NCBI RefSeq assembly: GCF_900103185.1
Contig: NZ_FNJD01000013.1
Location: forward strand, 30,642-94,641
Reading direction: 5' to 3'
DNA from: Sulfitobacter litoralis
Lineage (GTDB): Bacteria; Pseudomonadota; Alphaproteobacteria; Rhodobacterales; Rhodobacteraceae
DNA length: 64,000 nt
Program-made: the position numbers and the translations under genes
Shown: positions 7,997 to 15,391 of the stretch, in pieces
Layout of the letters: every line of letters begins with the position of its first letter
How positions within the stretch are numbered: position 1 is the stretch's first letter
Notes under the pieces: generated by a model
What the model was told of the DNA's origin: nothing
Seen by the model: only the letters and a program-made list of their open reading frames with translations
Databases searched by the model: none

Positions 7997-8851
7997 ATGA
8001 GCAATTTCACAAAAGGTCTGGGCGTGTGCCTTGCTGCGGTGCTGATGTCGACGGGGGCCTTTGCCGATCCCGTGGATGATACGCTGGTGATCAACGAAGA
8101 GATCGACATCGTGACCCGTACTGCCGCACCCGCGCATATGTCGGATGCGGTCGACGAAGTCATGTCAGGCTGGCTGTTTCGCGGCACCGAAACCCGCGCG
8201 ATGGAAGCAGATGACTTTGACAACCCCGGCATGATCTTTGTGGAACAGGCCGAGGAGGTCTGGAACACCGCCGACGGCGCAGAGGGTAAATCTTGCGCTG
8301 ATTGTCACGGTGCGTCGTCCGAGATGGCCGGTGTGCGTCCGGTCTATCCAAAGTATGTGGAATCTGCAGGCGAAGTGCGTACGCTTGAAATGCAGATCAA
8401 CGACTGCCGCGAGAACCGCATGGGTGCGGAAAAGTGGAAATACACGGGCGGGGACATGGTGAACATGACCGCGCTAATTTCCTCTGTGTCGCGCGGGATG
8501 CCGGTGAATGTCGCCATCGACGGTCCGGCCCAGTCCACATGGGAGCAGGGCAAGGACATCTATTATACCCGTTTTGGCCAGCTTGAACTGTCCTGCGCGA
8601 ATTGCCACGAGGACAACTATGGCAACATGATCCGCGCGGATCACCTGAGCCAGGGTCAGATCAACGGCTTTCCAACCTACCGTCTGAAAAACACCAAGTT
8701 GAACGCGGTGCAGGCCCGCTTCAAAGGCTGCGTGCGCGACACCCGTGCCGAAACCTTTGCCCCCGGCAGCCCCGAGTTCGTGGCTCTGGAGCTTTATGTA
8801 GGCTCACGTGGTAACGGGCTTTCGGTCGAAGGACCCTCTGTCCGCAACTAA
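7997..8851 (+). CDS. soxA: SoxA diheme cytochrome c
   Basis: This 284-residue catalytic subunit of SoxAX has a signal peptide ending at AFA (residue 23). Two heme sites are present: CADCH (Cys100, Cys103, His104) with probable ligand Cys137, and CANCH (Cys200, Cys203, His204) with Cys245 in GCVRDTR as the ligand that is modified to a persulfide in studied SoxA proteins. It is therefore the two-heme form. The ATG at 7997 follows GGGAGG at 7984; the frame is open a few codons further but without a better site. A terminator-like hairpin follows directly. Confidence 0.95.
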   Translation: MSNFTKGLGVCLAAVLMSTGAFADPVDDTLVINEEIDIVTRTAAPAHMSDAVDEVMSGWLFRGTETRAMEADDFDNPGMIFVEQAEEVWNTADGAEGKSCADCHGASSEMAGVRPVYPKYVESAGEVRTLEMQINDCRENRMGAEKWKYTGGDMVNMTALISSVSRGMPVNVAIDGPAQSTWEQGKDIYYTRFGQLELSCANCHEDNYGNMIRADHLSQGQINGFPTYRLKNTKLNAVQARFKGCVRDTRAETFAPGSPEFVALELYVGSRGNGLSVEGPSVRN

Positions 8852-8860
8852 CCTGAAAAG

Positions 8861-8892
8861 ACCTGTCTTGCTGAGGCGAGGCAGGTTTTTTT
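8861..8892 (+). terminator. Terminator-like hairpin between soxA and soxB
   Basis: The stem ACCTGTC (8861-8867) pairs with GGCAGGT (8880-8886, one G-T pair) and runs straight into six further T residues. It looks like a real factor-independent terminator inside the sox operon, so soxB and later genes may need read-through or the promoter at 8893-8947. Confidence 0.75.
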
Positions 8893-8903
8893 CTCACAAT
8901 GTT

Positions 8904-8925
8904 ATTCAAACATGCGCATATGAAT
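8904..8925. promoter_or_regulatory. Candidate SoxR operator upstream of soxB
   Basis: ATTCA (8904-8908) and TGAAT (8921-8925) flank the palindrome ATGCGCAT (8912-8919), just after the soxA terminator and 22 bases before the soxB ATG. The half-sites equal those in front of soxX. A SoxR-controlled secondary promoter for soxBCD is inferred. Confidence 0.45.
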
Positions 8926-8947
8926 TGCGCGTCGAAAAGGCCAATCT

Positions 8948-10651
8948 ATGATCTCTCGTCGTGATTTTCTTCAGGCTAGTATGGCTGCAACAGCTCTGTA
9001 TGGTGCGTCTTCTTTTGGCAACTGGGGCAAGCTGGCCGCGCAACAGGCGCTCACGCAGGACAAGCTGCTGGAATTCGACACGTTTGGCAACGTCAGCCTG
9101 ATCCACGTGACCGACATCCACGCGCAGCTTAAACCGATCTATTTCCGCGAACCGTCGGTGAATATCGGTGTGGGCGAGAACCGCGGGCAGGTGCCGCATG
9201 TGACCGGTGCGGATTTCCGCAAGCTTTATGGCATCGCTGATGGCAGCCCGTCGGCTTATGCGCTGACCTATAACGATTTCACAGCTTTGGCGCAGGGCTA
9301 CGGCAAGATGGGCGGGCTGGACTGCGTGGCGACCGTGGTCAACCAGATCCGCGCCGACCGGCCTGACGCGCTGCTGCTGGATGGCGGCGATACGTGGCAC
9401 GGCAGCTATACCTGTTATCACACCCAAGGTCAGGACATGGTCAATGTGATGAACGCGCTCAAGCCCGACGCAATGACCTTTCACTGGGAATTCACGCTCG
9501 GCTCTGACCGCGTGGCCGAGCTCGTGGAAGGGCTGCCTTTTGCCGCCCTTGGCCAAAACATCTTTGACGCCGAATGGGACGAACCAGCCGAGCTGTTCCC
9601 CCCTTACAAGTTCTACGAGACCGGTGGTGTCAAGGTCGCGGTGATCGGGCAGGCGTTCCCTTATATGCCGATTGCCAACCCCGGCTGGATGTTCCCCGAA
9701 TACTCCTTTGGTATCCGCGACGAACGTATGCAGGAAATGGTAGACGAGGTGCGCGCCAAAGGGGCCGAGCTGGTCGTTTGCCTGAGCCACAATGGATTTG
9801 ACGTAGATAAGCAGATGGCGGGCGTGGTGACGGGGATCGACGTGATCCTGTCCGGCCACACCCATGACGCGCTGCCCGAGCCTGTGCTGGTGGGCGAGAC
9901 GATTATCGTGGCGTCAGGGTCGAACGGCAAATTCGTCAGCCGCGTCGATCTAGATGTGCAGAACGGCCGTATGATGGGGTTCCGGCACAAGCTGATCCCG
10001 ATCTTCTCGGATGTGATTGCACCTGATCCCGCGATGACCGCATTGATCGACGAACAGCGTGCGCCTTACCTTGACCAACTGACCGAGGTGATCGGCACCA
10101 CCGCAGAGGACACGCTGCTGTACCGGCGTGGCAACTTCAACGGCACGTGGGATGACCTGATTTGCGACGCACTGCTGTCCGAGCGCGAGGCCGATATCGC
10201 GCTGAGCCCGGGTGTGCGGTGGGGGCCGTCGATCCTGCCGGGACAGGACATCACGCGCGAGGACATCTTTAACGTCACCTCCATGACCTACCCCGAAGCC
10301 TACCGGACCGAGATGACCGGTGAATTCCTGCATATCGTGCTGGAAGACGTGGCCGACAACTTGTTCAACCCCAATCCCTATTACCAGCAGGGGGGCGATA
10401 TGGTGCGCACAGGTGGGCTTGGCTACCGCATTGATGTGACCCAACCCCAAGGCAGCCGCATCACCGAACTAACCTTGCTGAAAACCGGCGAACGCATTGA
10501 TCCGGCCAAGTCTTATCAGGTCGCGGGATGGGCCAGTGTGAACGAAGGCACCGAAGGCCCTCCGATCTGGGATGTCGTGGAAAACCACATTCGCAAGCAG
10601 GGCACGGTGTCGCTGGACCCCAACACCAGCGTCAGCGTCAAAGGCGCGTAA
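8948..10651 (+). CDS. soxB: SoxB thiosulfohydrolase
   Basis: This 567-residue dimanganese enzyme, related to 5'-nucleotidases, hydrolyses the terminal sulfonate from SoxY-bound thiosulfate to release sulfate. The twin-arginine start MISRRDFLQ points to Tat export. Metal-site motifs are visible: VTDIHAQ (Asp56, His58), DGGDTWHGS, the SoxB-specific HWEFTLG (where nucleotidases have NHEF), SHNG, and SGHTHD. The ATG at 8948 is the only start consistent with the Tat signal. The gene follows the soxA terminator and lies 25 bases before soxC. Length is normal. Confidence 0.96.
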   Translation: MISRRDFLQASMAATALYGASSFGNWGKLAAQQALTQDKLLEFDTFGNVSLIHVTDIHAQLKPIYFREPSVNIGVGENRGQVPHVTGADFRKLYGIADGSPSAYALTYNDFTALAQGYGKMGGLDCVATVVNQIRADRPDALLLDGGDTWHGSYTCYHTQGQDMVNVMNALKPDAMTFHWEFTLGSDRVAELVEGLPFAALGQNIFDAEWDEPAELFPPYKFYETGGVKVAVIGQAFPYMPIANPGWMFPEYSFGIRDERMQEMVDEVRAKGAELVVCLSHNGFDVDKQMAGVVTGIDVILSGHTHDALPEPVLVGETIIVASGSNGKFVSRVDLDVQNGRMMGFRHKLIPIFSDVIAPDPAMTALIDEQRAPYLDQLTEVIGTTAEDTLLYRRGNFNGTWDDLICDALLSEREADIALSPGVRWGPSILPGQDITREDIFNVTSMTYPEAYRTEMTGEFLHIVLEDVADNLFNPNPYYQQGGDMVRTGGLGYRIDVTQPQGSRITELTLLKTGERIDPAKSYQVAGWASVNEGTEGPPIWDVVENHIRKQGTVSLDPNTSVSVKGA

Positions 10652-10676
10652 CACGGCAGCACGGGAGGGCAGCGCC

Positions 10677-11939
10677 ATGGCACCACGTAAGAAAACAAAC
10701 AGACGGGCCTTTTTGCGCGGCGCGGCGACGGCCAGCCTCGGGGCAATGGCCGCACGCGGTGCTACGGCGCAAGCGCCGGACCCGTTGATCACCGACCCTC
10801 AACCTTGGGCGCAGGGACTGGGCGACGGTGTCGATGTTACCCCCTACGGCTTGCCGATCCGGTTCGAAGACGATGTGGTGCGGCGCAATGTGCCCTGGCT
10901 GACGGCGGATACCATCAGCTCGATCAATTTTACGCCGATCCATGCGCTTGACGGCACGATCACCCCGCAGGGCTGCGCTTTTGAACGGCACCATTCGGGC
11001 GCGATTGAACTGTCAAAGCAGGACTATCGCCTGATGTTGAATGGGCTGGTGGACCGCCCGCTGGTGTTCACCTACGCCGATCTGGAACGCTTTCCGCGCG
11101 AAAACCATGTGTATTTCTGTGAATGCGCCGCCAATTCGGGGATGGAATGGGCTGGCGCGCAGTTGAACGGTGCGCAGTTCACGCACGGCATGATCCACAA
11201 CATGGAATACACCGGCGTGCCCCTGCGCCTGCTGCTAGAGGAAGCAGGCTATGACACCGCAGGCAAGTGGGTCTACGTCGAGGGGGCGGATGCCTCGTCA
11301 AACGGGCGGTCGATCCCGATGGACAAGGCGCTTGATGACGTGCTGGTCGCATTCAAGGCCAATGGCGAGGCGCTGCGCAAGGAACACGGTTATCCCGTGC
11401 GATTGGTCGTGCCGGGCTGGGAGGGCAACCTGTGGGTCAAATGGCTGCGCCGGATAGAGGTCACGGACGCGCCGGTAGAGAGCCGCGAGGAAACCTCGAA
11501 ATATACCGATACGCTGGCCGATGGCACCAGCCGCAAATGGACGTGGGAGATGGACGCCAAATCCGTCATCACAGCGCCAAGTCCGCAATCGCCAGTCCCG
11601 CATGGGGCGGGGCCTTTGGTGATCACGGGGCTGGCATGGTCGGGGCGCGGTGCGATCACCCGCGTGGATGTCTCCACGGATGGCGGGGCCTCGTGGCAGA
11701 CAGCGCGGCTGGCGCAGCCGGGTACGCCCATGGCCCTGACCCGCTTTTATCTGGATGTGCAGTGGGACGGCGCAGAGATGCTGCTGCAATCGCGCGCGAT
11801 GGATGACACCGGCTATGTCCAGCCGACTAAAACCCAGCTGCGCGATGTGCGGGGGCTGAACTCTATCTACCACAACAACGGCATCCAGACGTGGTGGCTG
11901 CACAAGGACGGGAGCGTTGAAAATGTCGAAGTATCTTAA
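10677..11939 (+). CDS. soxC: SoxC sulfane dehydrogenase, molybdenum subunit
   Basis: This 420-residue molybdopterin protein of the sulfite oxidase family acts with SoxD to oxidise the outer sulfane sulfur on SoxY. The Tat signal has Arg-Arg at 9-10 followed by AFLRGAATAS. Cys150 in CECAANSG is the expected molybdenum ligand. A C-terminal dimerisation domain is suggested by SWQTARL and later residues. The ATG at 10677 follows GGGAGG at 10663; a longer in-frame reading overlaps soxB and lacks the signal. Its 3' end overlaps soxD by 17 bases. Confidence 0.95.
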   Translation: MAPRKKTNRRAFLRGAATASLGAMAARGATAQAPDPLITDPQPWAQGLGDGVDVTPYGLPIRFEDDVVRRNVPWLTADTISSINFTPIHALDGTITPQGCAFERHHSGAIELSKQDYRLMLNGLVDRPLVFTYADLERFPRENHVYFCECAANSGMEWAGAQLNGAQFTHGMIHNMEYTGVPLRLLLEEAGYDTAGKWVYVEGADASSNGRSIPMDKALDDVLVAFKANGEALRKEHGYPVRLVVPGWEGNLWVKWLRRIEVTDAPVESREETSKYTDTLADGTSRKWTWEMDAKSVITAPSPQSPVPHGAGPLVITGLAWSGRGAITRVDVSTDGGASWQTARLAQPGTPMALTRFYLDVQWDGAEMLLQSRAMDDTGYVQPTKTQLRDVRGLNSIYHNNGIQTWWLHKDGSVENVEVS

Positions 11940-12960
11940 GGCCATCGCCCTGTGTTTGGGCGTATCGGTTATGGCGCTGCCCGTGGATGCGGCCCCCTAC
12001 GGGTTAGGTCGCGCAGCGCTGCCCGAGGAAATCGCGGCGTGGGATATCGATGTGCACCCCGATGGAAGCGATCTGCCGCAAGGGCAGGGGGATGCCCTCA
12101 CGGGGGAGGACATCTTTACCGAGAAATGCGCTGCCTGCCATGGGGACTTTGCCGAGGGGCGCGGAAACTGGCCAGCCTTGGCGGGCGGACAAGACACGCT
12201 TGCTGATGCCGATCCAGTGAAAACGGTGGGGTCATACTGGCCGCATCTATCGACGAGTTTCGACTATATCCGCCGGTCCATGCCTTACGGCGATGCAGGG
12301 ACGCTGACAGTGGACGAGGTCTATAGCATCGTGGCCTATATCCTGTATTCCAACGATCTGGTGGACGAGGATTTCGTGCTGACGCAGGATAACTTTACCT
12401 CGGTCGAGATGCCCAATGCTGACGGTTTTATCCGTGACGACCGCGAAACCGCAGAGCTTGCCCAATGGCGCGCCGAACCCTGTATGACCGACTGCAAAGA
12501 CGGCGTTGAGGTGACCATGCGGGCGCTGTCGCTGGATGTGACGCCCAAGGATGAGGTCCCGGATACGGCGACCGATACAGCACAGCCAGAGACACCCGTA
12601 GTGGCCAAGGACGCGCCGAAAGAGGCCTCCGTCGACCCGGAATTGCTTGCCGATGGCGAGCTGGTGTTTCGCAAATGCAAAGCCTGCCACCAACTGGGCG
12701 AGCGGGCGAAGAACCGCGCGGGTCCGGTGCTGAACGGGATCGTTGATGCGCCTGCGGGGCAGGTCGACGGGTTCAAATATTCGCGTGCACTGACGGCGCA
12801 AGCCGACGAAGGATTGGTCTGGACACCCCAGACGCTTGACGCCTTCCTGACCTCGCCACGCGGGTTCATGAAGGGGACCAAGATGGGGTTTGCGGGTCTG
12901 AAAAGCGATGCCGAGATCGAGGCAGTGATCGCCTATCTCAAGAGCTTTCCGGCGCCTTGA
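11923..12960 (+). CDS. soxD: SoxD diheme cytochrome c of sulfane dehydrogenase
   Basis: This 345-residue periplasmic cytochrome accepts electrons from SoxC. A signal peptide ends near DAA (residue 24). Two heme sites are seen, CAACH (Cys69-His73) and CKACH (Cys252-His256), each in its own cytochrome c domain. A linker rich in Pro, Thr, Asp and Glu lies at about residues 205-240. The ATG at 11923 overlaps soxC; an in-frame TTG lies 6 bases earlier. Presence of soxCD means that thiosulfate can be oxidised fully to sulfate without sulfur globules, as known for Paracoccus. Confidence 0.95.
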   Translation: MSKYLKAIALCLGVSVMALPVDAAPYGLGRAALPEEIAAWDIDVHPDGSDLPQGQGDALTGEDIFTEKCAACHGDFAEGRGNWPALAGGQDTLADADPVKTVGSYWPHLSTSFDYIRRSMPYGDAGTLTVDEVYSIVAYILYSNDLVDEDFVLTQDNFTSVEMPNADGFIRDDRETAELAQWRAEPCMTDCKDGVEVTMRALSLDVTPKDEVPDTATDTAQPETPVVAKDAPKEASVDPELLADGELVFRKCKACHQLGERAKNRAGPVLNGIVDAPAGQVDGFKYSRALTAQADEGLVWTPQTLDAFLTSPRGFMKGTKMGFAGLKSDAEIEAVIAYLKSFPAP

Positions 12961-13031
12961 TCCTGCGCCCGATTGGCGGAATGACCTTTCGGTGCTACAC
13001 TAAGGGCGTGCCCGTCGCGAAAGGACAGAGT

Positions 13032-13469
13032 ATGAAACCGATGCTTATTGCCGCCGCCCTTTGCCTAAGTGCGGCCCCGCTGGCCGCGCAGGATCAGGCG
13101 GTGACCTACCCTTATGACGGCAGCTTTGACGATGCGACATTCGCGGTCGAGAACGCGATTGTCGGCAAGGGGCTGGTGATTGATCACGTCAGCCACACCG
13201 GCGAAATGCTGGCCCGCACAGCTCGGGATGTTGGCAGCGACGTAGAGATTTTCCGCGCGGCGGATGTGTTTTTATTCTGCTCTGCCGTGGTGTCTCGCAA
13301 GATGATGGAGGCAGATCCGATGAACATCGCCCATTGTCCCTACAGTATCTTTGTCACGGATATCGAGGGTGAAGTCTCTGTCGGCTACCCGACCTATCCT
13401 GACGGCCCGATGCAAGAGGTCCAGAGCTTGCTGGACGAGATCACGCAAAGCGCGCTTGACGGATTTTGA
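13032..13469 (+). CDS. DUF302 family periplasmic protein
   Basis: This 145-residue protein has a signal peptide (ends PLAAQ, residue 20) and a DUF302-type core of unknown function. It includes VIDHVSHTGEML, then IFRAADVFLFCS and a later AHCPYSIFV, which are usual DUF302 landmarks. Two cysteines (in FLFCS and AHCPY) could pair or bind a ligand. It occupies the place where many alphaproteobacterial clusters carry soxE and soxF, and it is convergent with the SoxH-like gene. The ATG at 13032 follows AAAGGACAGAG. A role in handling reactive sulfur in the periplasm is inference from position only. Confidence 0.72.
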   Translation: MKPMLIAAALCLSAAPLAAQDQAVTYPYDGSFDDATFAVENAIVGKGLVIDHVSHTGEMLARTARDVGSDVEIFRAADVFLFCSAVVSRKMMEADPMNIAHCPYSIFVTDIEGEVSVGYPTYPDGPMQEVQSLLDEITQSALDGF

Positions 13470-13484
13470 GCGCCGTCTGGGTGC

Positions 13485-14396
13485 TTAGGCGACGGGGATA
13501 AACGCGTAACCTTCGGCGCTTTTGTCGATGCGCCCCATACCGCCCTGCCCAAGGTGAAACCCTACAATCGGCATTTGTGAAGCGGCAAGATCGCCGATCA
13601 ATCCGACCCGCGTACGCGCGGCCTGTTGCGGGTTCTGGTCTGATGGTACCTCCCAAGACGGGCGGGCCAGCGCGATATGGTCATTGCCGATGGCATCGCC
13701 CACGATCATCGCTGCACTGTTACCGGCGCGCACTTCGAATGACATATGTCCGGGCGTGTGCCCCGCCGTCAGCCGCGCCCCGACGCCGGGTAGGACCTCT
13801 GCCCCGTCGGTAAAAAACTGCGTCCGTTCTGCAATGACCTCTAGCCGGCGTGCCGCGCCCACGGCAAAGGACTGGCGGGCGCTGCCGATGGTGCTGACGG
13901 TGTTGGGGTCGGTCCAATGTGCCCATTCTTCCTGGCCCATATGATAGCTGGCGTTGGCGAACAACGGGTCGTCGAAATCATCCAGCACGCCCCACAGATG
14001 GTCGGGATGGCCGTGGGTGAACACGACATCCGTGATCTCTTCGGGGGCAACGCCAAGGGCATCGAGCGTGTCAGGCAGCTTGCCTGCGCTTGGCATAAAG
14101 GCCGATCCTGCGCCCGTGTCGAACAACACGGTACGTCCGTTACCGCGCAGCAGACTGAGGTTGCAAGGTGGGGTCAGCGGATCATAGGGTTGGCCAAGGG
14201 CTTGCAGCACCGGCATCAGATCATCCTTGGGCAGTCCCTCAAACGCAAAACTGCCGGGCAGCTCTAGGTGGCCGTCGCTGACAACATCCAGCGTCATCTC
14301 TGCGATGGTGATGCGCGCGAGGGCGGGGTGGGCCAGACCGGTCAAGGCGAATGTCGCAGCGCTTTGCTGCAAGAAACTGCGTCGATCAAGTCTCAT
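13485..14396 (-). CDS. soxH: SoxH-like periplasmic metallo-beta-lactamase-fold hydrolase
   Basis: This 303-residue MBL-fold enzyme has a twin-arginine signal (DRRSFLQQS). The zinc motif HGHPDH is at His128-His133, and a further metal ligand lies in GHTPGH. It resembles SoxH, the last gene of Paracoccus-type sox clusters, whose reaction is not known and which is dispensable for thiosulfate oxidation. Unlike there, it is on the opposite strand, convergent with the DUF302 gene and divergent from the dioxygenase at 14503. The 31-base start region overlaps an ATTC...GAAT repeat. Confidence 0.75.
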   Translation of the reverse strand: MRLDRRSFLQQSAATFALTGLAHPALARITIAEMTLDVVSDGHLELPGSFAFEGLPKDDLMPVLQALGQPYDPLTPPCNLSLLRGNGRTVLFDTGAGSAFMPSAGKLPDTLDALGVAPEEITDVVFTHGHPDHLWGVLDDFDDPLFANASYHMGQEEWAHWTDPNTVSTIGSARQSFAVGAARRLEVIAERTQFFTDGAEVLPGVGARLTAGHTPGHMSFEVRAGNSAAMIVGDAIGNDHIALARPSWEVPSDQNPQQAARTRVGLIGDLAASQMPIVGFHLGQGGMGRIDKSAEGYAFIPVA

Positions 14397-14417
14397 AATC
14401 CGCTTCCCTCGCTAAGA

Positions 14418-14433
14418 ATTCCATAGTATGAAT
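14418..14433. promoter_or_regulatory. Candidate ArsR/SoxR-type operator between soxH-like and dioxygenase genes
   Basis: ATTCCATAGTATGAAT is a near-perfect inverted repeat (one extra C) between the two divergent genes. It shares the ATTC/GAAT ends of the sox operators. An ATG at 14428 lies within it, which argues against using that codon as the start of the dioxygenase. Confidence 0.45.
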
Positions 14434-14502
14434 ATGTTTGACTCGAAGACTGATGGCAAGCCTGCATTTCAGGCCGGCCAAACGCAAGTGGAGCGGATGA
14501 CA

Positions 14503-15387
14503 ATGACTGAGTACCCTGTAAATATGGATGTCACCCCTATCGTGTCGGGGCATTTTGATCCGGTGACCAATACGATCAGCTATATTGTCCGCGATCCGGA
14601 TTCCAACGCCTGTGCGATCATCGATTCAGTTATGGATATCGACTATGCCGCCGGACGGATCACCTATGACCACGCGGACAAGCTGATTGCCGAGGTTGAA
14701 GCGCAGGGCCTTGCGTTGGAGTGGATCATAGAGACCCATGTCCACGCCGACCACCTGTCTGCCGCGCCCTACATCCAGCAAAAGCTGGGGGGCAAAATCG
14801 GCGTCGGAGAGCAGATCATGACCGTGCAGGACACCTTTGGGAAAGTGTTCAACGAAGGCACCGAATTCCAGCGCGACGGGTCGCAGTTCGATGCGTTGTT
14901 CAAGGACGGCGACCGCTACAGCGTTGGCGGTATGGCATGTTTCGCGATGTACACCCCCGGCCATACGCCCGCCTGTATGGTGCATGTCATGGGCAACGCG
15001 GCCTTCACGGGCGATACGCTTTTCATGCCCGACGGTGGCTCTGCCCGCGCGGATTTCCCAGGTGGCGACGCCGGAGAGCTGTATGACAGCATCCAAAAGG
15101 TCTTGGCCTTGCCCGAAGATATGCGCCTGTTCATGTGCCACGACTATGGCCCCAACGGTCGCGATATACAGTGGGAGACCACGGTGGGCGACGAGAAGGC
15201 GCATAACATCCACGTGGGCGGCGGTAAAACCCGCGCCGAATTCATTGCCTTTCGCACCGAACGTGACGCGCAGCTTGCCATGCCGAAACTGATCATCCCG
15301 TCGCTTCAGGTGAACATGCGTGCAGGGCATATGCCGCGCGACAAGGATGGAAATTTAATGCTCAAGGTGCCGGTGAACGGGTTGTAA
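14503..15387 (+). CDS. blh: Persulfide dioxygenase / beta-lactamase-hydrolase-like MBL protein
   Basis: This 294-residue cytoplasmic MBL-fold protein is of the ETHE1/Blh type, which oxidises glutathione persulfide to sulfite. The metal motif HVHADH is at His79-His84, followed by YTPGHTPA and TGDTLFMPDGG, with a late CHDYGPNG typical of this subgroup. There is no signal peptide. I chose the ATG at 14503 because GGAG (14490-14493) lies 9 bases upstream and the protein then begins MTEYPVNMDV as family members do. ATGs at 14497 and 14428 are alternatives; the last lies inside a palindrome. The SulP gene starts 4 bases after its stop. Confidence 0.82.
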   Translation: MTEYPVNMDVTPIVSGHFDPVTNTISYIVRDPDSNACAIIDSVMDIDYAAGRITYDHADKLIAEVEAQGLALEWIIETHVHADHLSAAPYIQQKLGGKIGVGEQIMTVQDTFGKVFNEGTEFQRDGSQFDALFKDGDRYSVGGMACFAMYTPGHTPACMVHVMGNAAFTGDTLFMPDGGSARADFPGGDAGELYDSIQKVLALPEDMRLFMCHDYGPNGRDIQWETTVGDEKAHNIHVGGGKTRAEFIAFRTERDAQLAMPKLIIPSLQVNMRAGHMPRDKDGNLMLKVPVNGL

Positions 15388-15391
15388 GCGG

